Shown: positions 15,711 to 24,216 of the stretch, in pieces
How the letters are laid out: every line of letters starts with the position of its first letter
How positions within the stretch are numbered: the stretch's first letter is position 1
Assembly: GCA_002722105.1 (NCBI GenBank)
Contig: PBKF01000063.1
Coordinates: 1 to 36,026, forward strand
DNA from: Fidelibacterota bacterium
GTDB lineage: Bacteria > Marinisomatota > Marinisomatia > Marinisomatales > UBA1611
DNA length: 36,026 nucleotides
Direction of reading: 5' to 3'
The notes under the pieces: model-generated
Told to the model about the DNA's origin: nothing
The model's database searches: none
What the model saw: only the letters and a program-made list of their open reading frames with translations
Position numbers and translations under genes: made by a program

Positions 15711-17317
15711 AATCTAAGAGATATCCTTTAGATCTTTTAGCATTAAAAGAAAATCAAGACAATAATAGTAAAAATCTAATTCCTTTAGAATTTTATAATA
15801 TTAATAATTATAATAATATTTCATTCATTATTTATGATCATCTTAATTCAGCTTTTAAATCATGTTTTCAGCTATTAAAAAAAAATGAAATAAATAAATA
15901 CTATAATTTCATAGCATTATTTTATCACCACATAAATTCGATATTATGTTCTTATTATTTTTGTCTTTACGAATTAGAATTAGTTGATAGTGACAATAAA
16001 GAAATTTTATTTAGTGATCATATGAAAGAGTGGTCTATTGGTTATTCGCAGATAGTTTCTAGCAATTATGATTATAAGGTTGGGGATAATAGTTTATCAG
16101 TAAAATCACAATTAAAAAGATTTATGAAATGGTTTAAAAAGCATAATCGAGCAAAAGGCAATACTAAAATTTTTTTACACCCCCATGGTGATCTTAATTT
16201 GTTATCATTACAAAGATTATTAAAAAAAGAAAATATTAATTCGACAAAAAGCTTAAATGAGTTTCCAAAAAAAGTAAAAATACGATTATTTAAAAAACAA
16301 CTTAAAATCCTATTTAATGAAATCTCCAAATTAATTTCTAATATGCATATTCGAAGTGTTTTAAATGCTAAAGAATTGAATGAGATTATTTACAATAGAA
16401 TTAAACCACACATTCATTTTAATGAAGAAAAAAAAATTAATTTTGATTTAGCTATTTTAGATAGTTTAGGAGACTTAGAATCTAGAAAAATTGCAATGCA
16501 ATGTAGACTTCAAGATATTCCTGTAATGGGTATTGCGCATGGGGAAAGCTCTGGAATAATGGACGAACCTGTTTTTGGTATAGTAGAGCAGACATACTGT
16601 AATTACTATTTGGGTTATGGTGAATTAGGATGCAAATCATTAAAAAAAGGGAAATATACTAGAAGTTTTTTTAATGATAGCATAAAATTAATACCATCTA
16701 ATAGTAATAAGATATTAAAAATTTTTAAATCATCTTATATAGATAAGATAGAAAATTATAGCTCAAAAACTTTAATGTATGTTCCTACAAGTTTTAATGG
16801 AAATGCAAGATATGGCCCTTTTAGAGATATTCAAGATTTAGCATATATGAATTGGCAAAAAGATCTTTTAAAATCCACGCTTTCCTTATTAAAACCCAAA
16901 AAATTATTTATTAAATATCACCCAAAAGATAGATTAGACTTTTTTATTAATATGGAAAACGTTGATATAATTAATAAAGGGAACTTTTTTAATTATATAA
17001 ATAAAGCAGATGCATTCATTTTTGATTTTCCTGGTTCAGCATTTTCTCTTGCTTTAGCTACTAGTAGACCTGTCTTTTACATGGATATAGGTCTAAGAAA
17101 TCTTAATTCATTTGTATTAAAAAAAATTAAAGAAAGATGTGTATATATAAAAACAAATCCAGCTAAAGCAGATAATGCAGTATCTAAAATTCTAACAGAT
17201 ATTTTTGAAGAAAAAAGAAATTCTTATACTAAAAACTTTTGTTTAGGAGATAAAGAACAAAAAAGAGAGGAAACAGTTAAAAATGCAATCCAAAAATATC
17301 TTTTATTCAAAAATTGA
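15707..17317 (+). CDS. Large GT-B-like putative glycosyltransferase, family not recognised
   Basis: A 536-residue soluble protein. The N-terminal 170 residues are Asn/Tyr-rich and unrecognised. The C-terminal half looks like a GT-B fold: FDLAILDS then IAHGESSGI (about 280-286), MYVPTSFNGN and a nucleotide-binding half with FIKYHPKDR (about 402-410) and ADAFIFDFPGSAFSLALA (about 430-447). The HPKD and FPGSA pattern recalls polysaccharide transferases of the CDP-glycerol/polysialyl and capsule-Kdo-transferase type, which use cytidine-linked donors. The start is TTG 15707, overlapping the stop of the methyltransferase (TTGA). In a locus with three CMP-sugar synthetases and few other transferases, transfer of a CMP-ulosonate is a reasonable guess but unproven. 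Confidence 0.5.
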   Translation: MKSKRYPLDLLALKENQDNNSKNLIPLEFYNINNYNNISFIIYDHLNSAFKSCFQLLKKNEINKYYNFIALFYHHINSILCSYYFCLYELELVDSDNKEILFSDHMKEWSIGYSQIVSSNYDYKVGDNSLSVKSQLKRFMKWFKKHNRAKGNTKIFLHPHGDLNLLSLQRLLKKENINSTKSLNEFPKKVKIRLFKKQLKILFNEISKLISNMHIRSVLNAKELNEIIYNRIKPHIHFNEEKKINFDLAILDSLGDLESRKIAMQCRLQDIPVMGIAHGESSGIMDEPVFGIVEQTYCNYYLGYGELGCKSLKKGKYTRSFFNDSIKLIPSNSNKILKIFKSSYIDKIENYSSKTLMYVPTSFNGNARYGPFRDIQDLAYMNWQKDLLKSTLSLLKPKKLFIKYHPKDRLDFFINMENVDIINKGNFFNYINKADAFIFDFPGSAFSLALATSRPVFYMDIGLRNLNSFVLKKIKERCVYIKTNPAKADNAVSKILTDIFEEKRNSYTKNFCLGDKEQKREETVKNAIQKYLLFKN

Positions 17318-17364
17318 ATTATTGAATTTCTACATGAAAATTTTACTATATAATTTGGTGATTA

Positions 17365-18303
17365 ATGAATTATAAAATAAATAATGATCCAATAATACTT
17401 ATTGGAACGACCTCTTTTTCTTCCATATCTCCACTTCCTTATGAAGTATTAGATAAAAAAACTGATTTTAATATCATAAAAGCAAATAAAAGAAAATTTA
17501 ATTTAGAAGAGCTTTCTGAAATATTACCAAAATGTGTTGGTGTTATTGCAGGTACTGAGCTATATGATAAATCGATATTATCAATTGCGAATAATCTAAA
17601 GGTTATTTCTAGAATAGGTGTTGGTCTTGATAATGTTGATTTAGATTATGCAGCGAATAAAAAAATATTAGTAAAAATTACAAGTACTGACTTATCAGCA
17701 TCTGTTGCGGAGTTAACTGTGAGTATGATTCTTGCATTATATAAGAATCTAGAGAAAAATATGATTAATGTAAGAAATAGATCCTTTAAAAAAGTACCCG
17801 GAAAAATGTTATCCGATAAAATAGTTGGAATAGTAGGGCTTGGGCGTATTGGAAAAGCAACGCTAAGTCTATTAAATGGATTTAATTGTAAATTTCTTGC
17901 GCATGATAAAATTTATGATGAAGAATTTATTAGCACTTACGGTATAGAAAAATCTTCACTGGAAGATATTTTTATTAAATCTGATATTATTTGTTTCCAT
18001 CTTAGTTATACACCTGAATTGAATCATTTAATTAGTTATGATCTTTTAAAAAAATGTTCAAAATCCCCAATTATAATAAATACATCTCGTGGTCAAATTA
18101 TTGATGAAAAGGCACTTATAAAGGCGCTAGATTTAAAATTGTTATCAGGTATAGCATTAGATGTATATGAAAAGGAACCTTATGATGGACCATTGTGCGA
18201 TAGGGATGATGTGTTATTAACGCCACACATCGCTTCTTTTACAAGAGAAGTGCGTGAAAAAATTGAAATTGAGGCCGTAAATAATTTGCTAAAGAATTTA
18301 TAA
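17365..18303 (+). CDS. D-isomer-specific 2-hydroxyacid dehydrogenase (SerA-like)
   Basis: A 312-residue NAD-dependent dehydrogenase. SRIGVGLDNVDL (82-93) is the catalytic-domain strand, GIVGLGRIGKA (155-165) is the Rossmann loop, and the catalytic set is R242 (NTSRGQIIDE), E271 (DVYEKEP) and H288 (TPHIASFT). It lacks the ACT domains of long phosphoglycerate dehydrogenases. GGTGAT lies just upstream of ATG 17365. It is the first of eight closely packed genes to 24040 and ends 2 bp before the HIT gene. Known family reactions interconvert 2-keto and D-2-hydroxy acids; here it may act on a 3-carbon or sugar-acid precursor. Its exact substrate cannot be assigned. Confidence 0.85.
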   Translation: MNYKINNDPIILIGTTSFSSISPLPYEVLDKKTDFNIIKANKRKFNLEELSEILPKCVGVIAGTELYDKSILSIANNLKVISRIGVGLDNVDLDYAANKKILVKITSTDLSASVAELTVSMILALYKNLEKNMINVRNRSFKKVPGKMLSDKIVGIVGLGRIGKATLSLLNGFNCKFLAHDKIYDEEFISTYGIEKSSLEDIFIKSDIICFHLSYTPELNHLISYDLLKKCSKSPIIINTSRGQIIDEKALIKALDLKLLSGIALDVYEKEPYDGPLCDRDDVLLTPHIASFTREVREKIEIEAVNNLLKNL

Positions 18304-18305
18304 TA

Positions 18306-18749
18306 ATGACTATAGCCAAAACTTTATCAAAATTTCGATACCCTGATTCAATAATAAGTGAGAATGAACATTGGTATACATTGTTAAGGCCTGAACAGAT
18401 TACATTTTCTTCAATAATTTTGATTTGTAAAAATGGAAAAAGAAATTCATTTTCTCAATTAAACAAATTTGAGCAATCTGACATGTTTAGAGCTGTAAAT
18501 GTTATAGAAAAAAATATATTTAATGAATTTGGGTGTAAAAAAATTAATTATTTGGCATTGATGATGGTAGATCCATTCGTACATTTTCATGTTATACCCA
18601 GATATAATAGTCCTATAAGTTTTGGTGATATAGAATTTTTAGACCCTGGATTTCCTGGAATGCCAGATTTAAAGCATAATACATCGATTTCTGAATCTAA
18701 ATTTTTGGATTTGGTTGCTTATATAAAAGGAAAATTTAATGGGAAATAA
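18306..18749 (+). CDS. HIT-family protein with altered histidine triad
   Basis: A 147-residue HIT-domain protein. The triad region reads MMVDPFVHFHVIPRY (87-100); the H-h-H-h-H pattern expected in the family has Phe at position 91 in place of the first His, while the middle (catalytic) His93 and the last His95 remain. HIT proteins hydrolyse or transfer nucleotide monophosphates via a His-NMP intermediate. Since the catalytic His is kept, activity is possible. Members in sugar-nucleotide clusters might cleave or salvage nucleotide derivatives; the role here is inferred only from context. It overlaps the aldolase gene by 11 bp, and the aldolase's Shine-Dalgarno (AAAGGAAA) lies inside this gene. 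Confidence 0.75.
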   Translation: MTIAKTLSKFRYPDSIISENEHWYTLLRPEQITFSSIILICKNGKRNSFSQLNKFEQSDMFRAVNVIEKNIFNEFGCKKINYLALMMVDPFVHFHVIPRYNSPISFGDIEFLDPGFPGMPDLKHNTSISESKFLDLVAYIKGKFNGK

Positions 18750-19482
18750 TTTATCTATTGGTTCTTGGATAACTCTTGCTCATTTCTCTATTGCAGAAAT
18801 TATGGCTAAAGCAGGATTTGATTGGTTATGTATAGACCTAGAGCATTCAGTGATAGACTACTATGAAGCTGAACAACTAATTGCTACAATTGAATCTAAT
18901 GGTTGTTTGCCTTATGTGAGGGTGGGTGCGAATGATCAAAATATTATAAAAAGAGTCTTAGATGCTGGAGCAAAGGGTATTATAGTTCCCATGATAAACT
19001 CAAAAGAAGACGCAAAAAAAGCAGTAGCCGCCGCTAAATATCCCCCTACTGGCAAAAGGGGGGTTGGGTTAGCTAGGGCGCAGGGCTATGGTTTTGGATT
19101 TGAAGAATATGTTGGTACAATTAATAATCGTGTGAAAGTTATTGCGCAAGTTGAACACCATGAAGCTATAGAAAACTTAGATGAAATATTGAGCGTTGAG
19201 GGTGTAGATGGAACTATAATTGGCCCATATGATCTCTCTGGCTCTATTGGTTTACCTGGTCAATTTGATCATCCTGATGTAAAAAAATTATTAAATAGGT
19301 ATGAATTTATTTGTAAAGAGAAATCTTCTCCCACTGGATTTCATGTTGTGCCTGCAGATTACAAGTTAGTTAAAGAAAAAATAAATACTGGATATACTTT
19401 TATCGCTTTTAGTCTTGATACTATATTTTTAGGTACTCAATGTCGATTGGAGATGGATAAGTTAAAAAAGTATAGAAAATGA
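18739..19482 (+). CDS. HpcH/HpaI-family class II pyruvate aldolase
   Basis: A 247-residue (beta/alpha)8 aldolase. Visible family motifs are CIDLEHSVIDYYEAE (base His), LPYVRVGANDQNIIKRVLD (pyruvate-binding Arg), GAKGIIVPMI, VIAQVEHHEA (metal-binding Glu) and TIIGPYDLSGSIG (metal-binding Asp). The family reversibly joins pyruvate (or a related enolate) to an aldehyde, giving 4-hydroxy-2-keto acids such as 2-keto-3-deoxyglucarate. In this setting it could make, rather than break down, a 2-keto-3-deoxy acid, a second C-C bond-forming route beside the NeuB proteins; this is inference. AAAGGAAA lies 8 nt before ATG 18739. The stop overlaps the KdsB-like start by 4 bp (ATGA). Confidence 0.85.
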   Translation: MGNNLSIGSWITLAHFSIAEIMAKAGFDWLCIDLEHSVIDYYEAEQLIATIESNGCLPYVRVGANDQNIIKRVLDAGAKGIIVPMINSKEDAKKAVAAAKYPPTGKRGVGLARAQGYGFGFEEYVGTINNRVKVIAQVEHHEAIENLDEILSVEGVDGTIIGPYDLSGSIGLPGQFDHPDVKKLLNRYEFICKEKSSPTGFHVVPADYKLVKEKINTGYTFIAFSLDTIFLGTQCRLEMDKLKKYRK

Positions 19483-20234
19483 ATATAATTGGTATCATTC
19501 CAGCTAGAATGGCAAGCACTCGATTCCCTGGAAAACCGCTTGCCAAGATAAACGGTACACCTATGATTGGTCATGTTTATAATAGAAGTAAAATGGCAAA
19601 AATTCTTGATGAGGTTTACGTAGCAACTTGTGATCAGGAAATCTTTGATTATATAGAATCAATCAACGGTAAAGCAGTTATGACTGCTGATACCCATGAA
19701 AGAGCATCCGATAGATCAGCCGAAGCTTTGGAAGTGATAGAAAATCAAAAGGATAAAACTATAGATATCGTTGTTATGTTACAAGGTGATGAGCCAATGC
19801 TAGTTCCTGAAATGATAAATGCAGCAGTTCAACCATTTTTAGAAGATTCTAATGTTGATGTTGTAAATCTAATGGCAAAAATAAACTCAGAAAAAGAATG
19901 GAATGATCCAAACGAAGTAAAAGTAGTCATTGATAATAATAGTAATGCAATGTACTTCAGCAGAGAGCCAATTCCATCTAATCAAAAATACAATGGTGCA
20001 ATCACTGCTTATAAGCAAGTATGCATAATACCATTCTCGAGAGAAGGATTAAAAAATTACCTTTCACTTGATGAAACCCCTCTAGAAAAAGTTGAATCTG
20101 TAGATATGAATAGAATTTTGGAGCATGGTGGTACAGTTAAAATGGTATTAACAAAATATGAAACCTATGCTGTAGATACTATAGAGGATTTAAAAAAAGT
20201 AGAATCATTAATGCTAAACTATATCCAAAAATAA
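19479..20234 (+). CDS. KdsB-like CMP-ulosonate (3-deoxy-octulosonate type) cytidylyltransferase
   Basis: A 251-residue cytidylyltransferase. IIPARMASTRFPGKPL (4-19) is the CTP-binding signature of KdsB, followed by EVYVATCDQEI, VVMLQGDEPML (about 97-107, metal-binding Asp) and VNLMAKI. The loop that in canonical KdsB reads H-x-S-G-T-[DE]-R is THERASDRSAEA here, so the substrate pocket differs from standard Kdo enzymes. The start ATG overlaps the aldolase stop. With the NeuB-like and KdsC-like genes immediately downstream it forms a synthase/phosphatase/cytidylyltransferase trio comparable to the KDN pathway described in Bacteroides. The product would be a CMP-activated 2-keto-3-deoxy sugar acid; Kdo, Kdo8N and KDN are all possible. 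Confidence 0.8.
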   Translation: MNIIGIIPARMASTRFPGKPLAKINGTPMIGHVYNRSKMAKILDEVYVATCDQEIFDYIESINGKAVMTADTHERASDRSAEALEVIENQKDKTIDIVVMLQGDEPMLVPEMINAAVQPFLEDSNVDVVNLMAKINSEKEWNDPNEVKVVIDNNSNAMYFSREPIPSNQKYNGAITAYKQVCIIPFSREGLKNYLSLDETPLEKVESVDMNRILEHGGTVKMVLTKYETYAVDTIEDLKKVESLMLNYIQK

Positions 20235-20255
20235 TTTAACTAAAAGGTGTTGATA

Positions 20256-21302
20256 ATGAGAGAACTTAAAATTCAAAATAAAATAATTAATGATACCTCA
20301 GATTGCTTTGTTATTGCCGAAGTAGGGCATAATCACCAAGGTAGTGTTGAAACTGCAAAAAAAATGTTTCTTGCAGCAAAAGATGCTGGTGCAGATGCAG
20401 TTAAACTCCAAAAAAGGGATAATAAATTTTTATTTACTAAAGAAATGTATAATTCAGCTTATTCAAGTAGTAATGCATATGGTGATACTTATGGAGCACA
20501 TAGAGACGCGCTTGAATTTGGTCGAGAAGAATATATAGACTTGCAACAATATGCTAATGAATTAGATTTAATATTTTTTGCAACCCCTTTTGATTTTAAT
20601 AGTGTAGATTTTTTAGAAAAACTAAATGTTCCTTTATATAAAATAGCTTCGGGTGATTTAACAAGCATTCCATTATTAAAATATGTGGCTAAAACAGGAA
20701 AGCCAATTATTATAAGTACAGGTGGAGGAAGTTTAGGAGATGTTAGAAAAGCTCATGATACTATTGCTGAAAATAATTCTAATATAGCTATTTTACAATG
20801 TACAGCAGCATACCCCTGTGAGCCAGATGAAATGAACTTAAAAGTGATTGAAGCATATAAAAAAGAATTCCCAGATAAAATCGTCGGTCTATCTGATCAT
20901 CAAAATGGTATAGGAATGGCATTGGTGGCTTATACTCTTGGCGCAAGAATAATCGAGAAACATTTTACTTTGAATAGAGCATGGAAAGGTACAGATCATG
21001 CCTTTTCATTAGAACCTCAAGGATTAACAAAGTTGGTTCGTGATTTAAAGCGTGCGAAAGTTGCATTGGGAGATGGGGTCAAAAAGATTATAGATAAAGA
21101 AACAAAACCATTATATAAAATGGGCAAAAAATTAGTTGCTGCAAAAAATTTATCTAAAGGAAAAGTTCTCAACGAAGATGATATAACAATAAAATCGCCT
21201 AATGATGGTACTCCTCCATGCGAATTTGATAACTTTATTGGACTAACCTTAAAAAAAGATTTAAATAAAGATGATAATCTACTTTTTGAAGATTGTGATT
21301 AA
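20256..21302 (+). CDS. NeuB-like ulosonic/nonulosonic acid synthase, second copy
   Basis: A 348-residue PEP-dependent synthase. IAEVGHNHQGS opens the barrel; ADAVKLQKRDNK, YKIASGDLTSIPLL, ISTGGG, LQCTAAYPCEP, LSDHQNG and EKHFTLNRAWKGTDHAFSLEP follow, and a SAF-like domain ends the chain (about 280-348). It differs clearly from the first copy (LQKRDN and GTDHAFSLEP instead of FQSYKA and GNDHYHAMDK), so this is not a recent duplication. I start it at ATG 20256, with AAAGG at 20243-20247 spaced 8 nt, rather than the in-frame GTG at 20247. A KdsC-like phosphatase next door suggests that the condensation acts on a sugar phosphate, as in NANS or KDN-9-P synthase. Mannose-6-phosphate is one candidate acceptor, by analogy only. 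Confidence 0.85.
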   Translation: MRELKIQNKIINDTSDCFVIAEVGHNHQGSVETAKKMFLAAKDAGADAVKLQKRDNKFLFTKEMYNSAYSSSNAYGDTYGAHRDALEFGREEYIDLQQYANELDLIFFATPFDFNSVDFLEKLNVPLYKIASGDLTSIPLLKYVAKTGKPIIISTGGGSLGDVRKAHDTIAENNSNIAILQCTAAYPCEPDEMNLKVIEAYKKEFPDKIVGLSDHQNGIGMALVAYTLGARIIEKHFTLNRAWKGTDHAFSLEPQGLTKLVRDLKRAKVALGDGVKKIIDKETKPLYKMGKKLVAAKNLSKGKVLNEDDITIKSPNDGTPPCEFDNFIGLTLKKDLNKDDNLLFEDCD

Positions 21303-21319
21303 TAGAAGTTCTATTTATA

Positions 21320-21802
21320 ATGGATTTTAAACATATAAAAGCTGTCGTATTTGATTTTGATGGTGTTTTTACAGATAATAAAGTATATGTATCTGAATCA
21401 GGCCAAGAAACTGTTCAATGCAATAGATTTGATGGTATAGGAATAGGTTTGTTGAAAAAGTTAAATATTCCTATGAAAGTAATTTCCTCTGAACCAAATA
21501 ACGTAGTACAGGTGCGATGTAAAAAATTAGATTTACCAGTAATAAACAATGTATCAAACAAATTATACGAATTAGATAGATTTGCTAAATCTTTTCATAT
21601 TGATTTATCAAATATTGCGTTTGTTGGAAATGATATAAATGATGAAGAATGTATGAAAAATGTAGGATTTCCAATTGCAGTAAATGATGCTGTAGATAAA
21701 ATAAAATTAATATCAAAACATACTCTAAGTAAAAAAGGTGGGCGTGGGGCTGTGCGTGAATTATGTGAATTAATAGTTAACTCCTATGCATCAAAAGAAT
21801 AG
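21320..21802 (+). CDS. KdsC-like HAD phosphatase (ulosonate phosphate)
   Basis: A 160-residue cap-less (C0) HAD phosphatase. The nucleophile motif is VVFDFDGVFTDN (9-20), motif II/III include VISSEPNNVV and KLDLP, motif IV is FVGNDINDEECM (about 114-125), and GGRGAVRELCE closes the protein as in KdsC. From family knowledge, such tetrameric phosphatases remove phosphate from Kdo-8-P, Neu5Ac-9-P or KDN-9-P. The ISSE-N-V pattern is, as I recall, nearer to the nonulosonate-9-phosphatases than to KdsC of enterobacteria. It lies 17 bp after the NeuB-like gene and overlaps the SDR gene by 17 bp, making direct pathway partnership likely. Confidence 0.82.
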   Translation: MDFKHIKAVVFDFDGVFTDNKVYVSESGQETVQCNRFDGIGIGLLKKLNIPMKVISSEPNNVVQVRCKKLDLPVINNVSNKLYELDRFAKSFHIDLSNIAFVGNDINDEECMKNVGFPIAVNDAVDKIKLISKHTLSKKGGRGAVRELCELIVNSYASKE

Positions 21803-22604
21803 CATCTTTTCACTAGAAGATAGAGTAGTAATCATTACGGGAGGCTTAGGACAGCTTGGTAAAATTTTTATTAAAACTGTAATAAATAATGGAGGGAATG
21901 CAGTTATTTTTGATGTTTATGATAAAGATTATTATTTAGAGCTACTTGATGATTCTTTAATTGAAAAATCATCATATTTCAAAGTTGACATCACTAAAAA
22001 AGAAGAAATTAAAGATGCAGTTAAAAATTGTGTAAAAGAATTCGGTCAGATTGATGTATTAATCAATAATGCAGGAATTGATTCTCCTCCAGATGCTCCT
22101 CTTGAAGAAGTTGGGCCATTTGAAGACTATCCTGAAGAGTCTTATGATGAAGTTATGAATGTGAATGTAAAAGGTGTTTTTTTATGTTCTCAAATCGTTG
22201 GTGCAGTTATGAAAAAACATAAGAATGGAATTATTTTAAACATTTCATCAATTTATGGTTTGCTATCTCCAAGGCAAGATATTTATAATTTTAGAAGAAA
22301 AGCTGGGAAAGCTTATTTTAAGCCAGTTGCTTATTCAATTTCAAAATCTGCAATTTTTAATTTAACTAGATATTTAGCAACATATTGGTGTAATGATAAT
22401 ATACGTGTTAATACGTTAACGCTTGCAGGCGTTTTTAATAATCAATCTAATGATTTCATTGAGAATTATAAAAAGAATGTTCCTTTAGGAAGAATGTTAG
22501 AGCCTGAAGAAATTGCAGGTCCAATGTTATTTATGATATCAAATGCATCTTCTTATATGACAGGTGCGAATCTAATCTTTGATGGAGGATGGTCTGCATG
22601 GTAA
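21786..22604 (+). CDS. Classical SDR oxidoreductase of ulosonate clusters (PtmA-like)
   Basis: A 272-residue short-chain dehydrogenase. The cofactor loop is TGGLGQLG (18-25), NNAG is at 94-97, the catalytic residues are S154 (NISSIYG) and Y183/K187 (PVAYSISKS), and the end FDGGWSAW is typical of classical SDRs. An insert around LSPRQDIYNFRRKAGKAYFK (160-179) matches my memory of the PtmA-like oxidoreductases that accompany NeuB/KdsB-type genes in flagellin-glycan and O-antigen loci. The ATG at 21786 is inside the end of the KdsC-like gene. It could reduce or oxidise a keto position of the sugar acid or its precursor. The GGAGG within its last codons serves as the Shine-Dalgarno of the next gene. 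Confidence 0.82.
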   Translation: MHQKNSIFSLEDRVVIITGGLGQLGKIFIKTVINNGGNAVIFDVYDKDYYLELLDDSLIEKSSYFKVDITKKEEIKDAVKNCVKEFGQIDVLINNAGIDSPPDAPLEEVGPFEDYPEESYDEVMNVNVKGVFLCSQIVGAVMKKHKNGIILNISSIYGLLSPRQDIYNFRRKAGKAYFKPVAYSISKSAIFNLTRYLATYWCNDNIRVNTLTLAGVFNNQSNDFIENYKKNVPLGRMLEPEEIAGPMLFMISNASSYMTGANLIFDGGWSAW

Positions 22605-24040
22605 AGATAATTCCTAACTGGATAAATGGCGAACAAAGGTATGCGCTTCAGGAAAAAACTTTTGAGAAAATAAATCCTGCAAGTGGTGAGTTAATTTTTA
22701 ATATTACAAGATCAAATAAAGATGATGTTGATAGTGCAATAAGTTCTGCAAAAGAAGCACAGCAAAAATGGGCGTCGACGCCAGGAGTTGAAAGAGGATT
22801 TATTTTACATAAAATAGTCCGTCTTATGATTAAAAGAAAAAATGAAATTGCCAAAATTGTTCATCAGGAAACGGGTAAATCATTAAAAGACGCTAAAGGA
22901 GAAACGCAAGGTGCTATCCAATGTGGGCTCTTTTACGCTAGTGAAGGTCAGAGATTATATGGACGAACCCTTCAAAGTGGATCTGCGAATAAATTCGTAT
23001 CATCAATAAGACAACCTGTAGGAATAGCTGGTTTAATCATTGCTGCTAATACTCCAATTGCAAATGTTGCTTGGAAAGTATTCCCTGCATTAATATGTGG
23101 AAATTCTGTTATTTTAAAAGCAGCAGAAGACACTCCTGTAACAGCTTGGTTATTTGGTGAAATTGCACATGAGGCAGGAGTGCCAAAAGGTGTGCTAAAT
23201 ATTCTTCAAGGTTATGGCATAGAAGTGGGGGAGCCTTTAACTACGAATAATGATATTGGTGTAATTAGTTTTACTGGATCAACAGAAATAGGTAGGCGAA
23301 TCCAAGAAAAAGTTTCTACCCGTTTTGTAAAACTTTCTTTGGAATTAGGAGGTAAAAATCCTTTTATAGTTTGCGATGATGCTGATTTAAATAATGCAGT
23401 AAAATGGTCACTTTTATCTGCCTTTAGCAATGCAGGACAACGTTGTGCGGCAGCAAGTAGAATTATTATTTTTAGTTCTATTTATAATGATTTTAAAAGT
23501 TTACTAATCGATAAAACAAAACAATTATCAGTTGGAATAAATGATGAAGATGATTTTGGCCCAGTGATAAATAAAAAACAATTAGATAAAATGCTTCTAT
23601 TTATTAATAAATCAAAAAATATGGGTTCGAAAGTTTTAGTCGGTGGTCATAGACTTAAGGGGAAAAATCACAAAAATGGATATTTCATGGCCCCAACAAT
23701 TATAGAAAATGTTTCATTAGAAGATCCTATTTCTAATTGCGAGTTATTTGGCCCAATTACTTGTTTATATAAAGCAAATGATTTTGTTGATTCTTTAAAA
23801 ATTGCAAATAACAATAGCTATGGTTTAACTGCATGTATTCACACAAAAAGTCACAGGAGAGCTAATATTTTTGTTCAAGAAATACAAGCTGGAACTTCAA
23901 TAGTAAATGCTGGAACATTTGGTAGTGAATCACATATGCCTTTTGGAGGCATTAAAAATTCTGGTAATGGTTCCAGAGAGCCTGGAACAGAAGCTTTAGA
24001 CATATATTCAAATTTAAAATTAGTTCATCACAATTATTAA
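22598..24040 (+). CDS. NAD(P)-dependent aldehyde dehydrogenase
   Basis: A 480-residue aldehyde dehydrogenase with the full active-site set: E249 in LELGGKNPF and nucleophile C283 in GQRCAAASR, plus GFTGSTE-like SFTGSTEIG for cofactor binding and AANTPIANVAWK (oxyanion Asn). I chose ATG 22598, since GGAGG at 22585-22589 is about 8 nt away; an in-frame ATG at 22589 would add three residues and overlap the ribosome site. It overlaps the SDR stop. Its closest-looking relatives are the semialdehyde dehydrogenases of sugar-acid catabolism (2-ketoglutarate semialdehyde type), but in this locus it may turn an aldose into an aldonate or act on another aldehyde precursor. It ends the eight-gene block; a 176-bp gap follows. 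Confidence 0.88.
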   Translation: MVKIIPNWINGEQRYALQEKTFEKINPASGELIFNITRSNKDDVDSAISSAKEAQQKWASTPGVERGFILHKIVRLMIKRKNEIAKIVHQETGKSLKDAKGETQGAIQCGLFYASEGQRLYGRTLQSGSANKFVSSIRQPVGIAGLIIAANTPIANVAWKVFPALICGNSVILKAAEDTPVTAWLFGEIAHEAGVPKGVLNILQGYGIEVGEPLTTNNDIGVISFTGSTEIGRRIQEKVSTRFVKLSLELGGKNPFIVCDDADLNNAVKWSLLSAFSNAGQRCAAASRIIIFSSIYNDFKSLLIDKTKQLSVGINDEDDFGPVINKKQLDKMLLFINKSKNMGSKVLVGGHRLKGKNHKNGYFMAPTIIENVSLEDPISNCELFGPITCLYKANDFVDSLKIANNNSYGLTACIHTKSHRRANIFVQEIQAGTSIVNAGTFGSESHMPFGGIKNSGNGSREPGTEALDIYSNLKLVHHNY

Positions 24041-24216
24041 ATTTATAAATAAATCATTTTATTAATAATCTACTTTTCTAAAAATGTTATTATCATTGGA
24101 TACTTTGATATTATAAGATTATTTATTAAAACTAGTATCTATTAAAATAATATAGTAAATATTTTATAGAACTTTTTTGTTTAGTGAATATGAAATATTT
24201 TATTTCAAAATAATAA
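24041..24216. other. Intergenic gap between the second and third blocks
   Basis: 176 bp of almost pure A/T. The only structure seen is TGAAATA-TTT-TATTTCA at 24191-24207, 9 bp before the ATG of the next gene; a purely A/T hairpin like this has little weight. No G/C-rich terminator stem and no convincing promoter boxes are visible. The length suggests a new promoter for the downstream GT-B-like gene. Confidence 0.25.

Noticed and set aside
12547..21302. The two NeuB-like genes as a recent tandem duplication or recombination repeat
   Set aside because: Key motifs differ (FQSYKA versus LQKRDN; GNDHYHAM versus GTDHAFSL) and no long shared DNA stretches were seen.
24191..24207. TGAAATA/TATTTCA hairpin before the second GT-B-like gene, as operator or attenuator
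   Set aside because: Seven A/T-dominated pairs are expected by chance in DNA of this composition; no supporting context.
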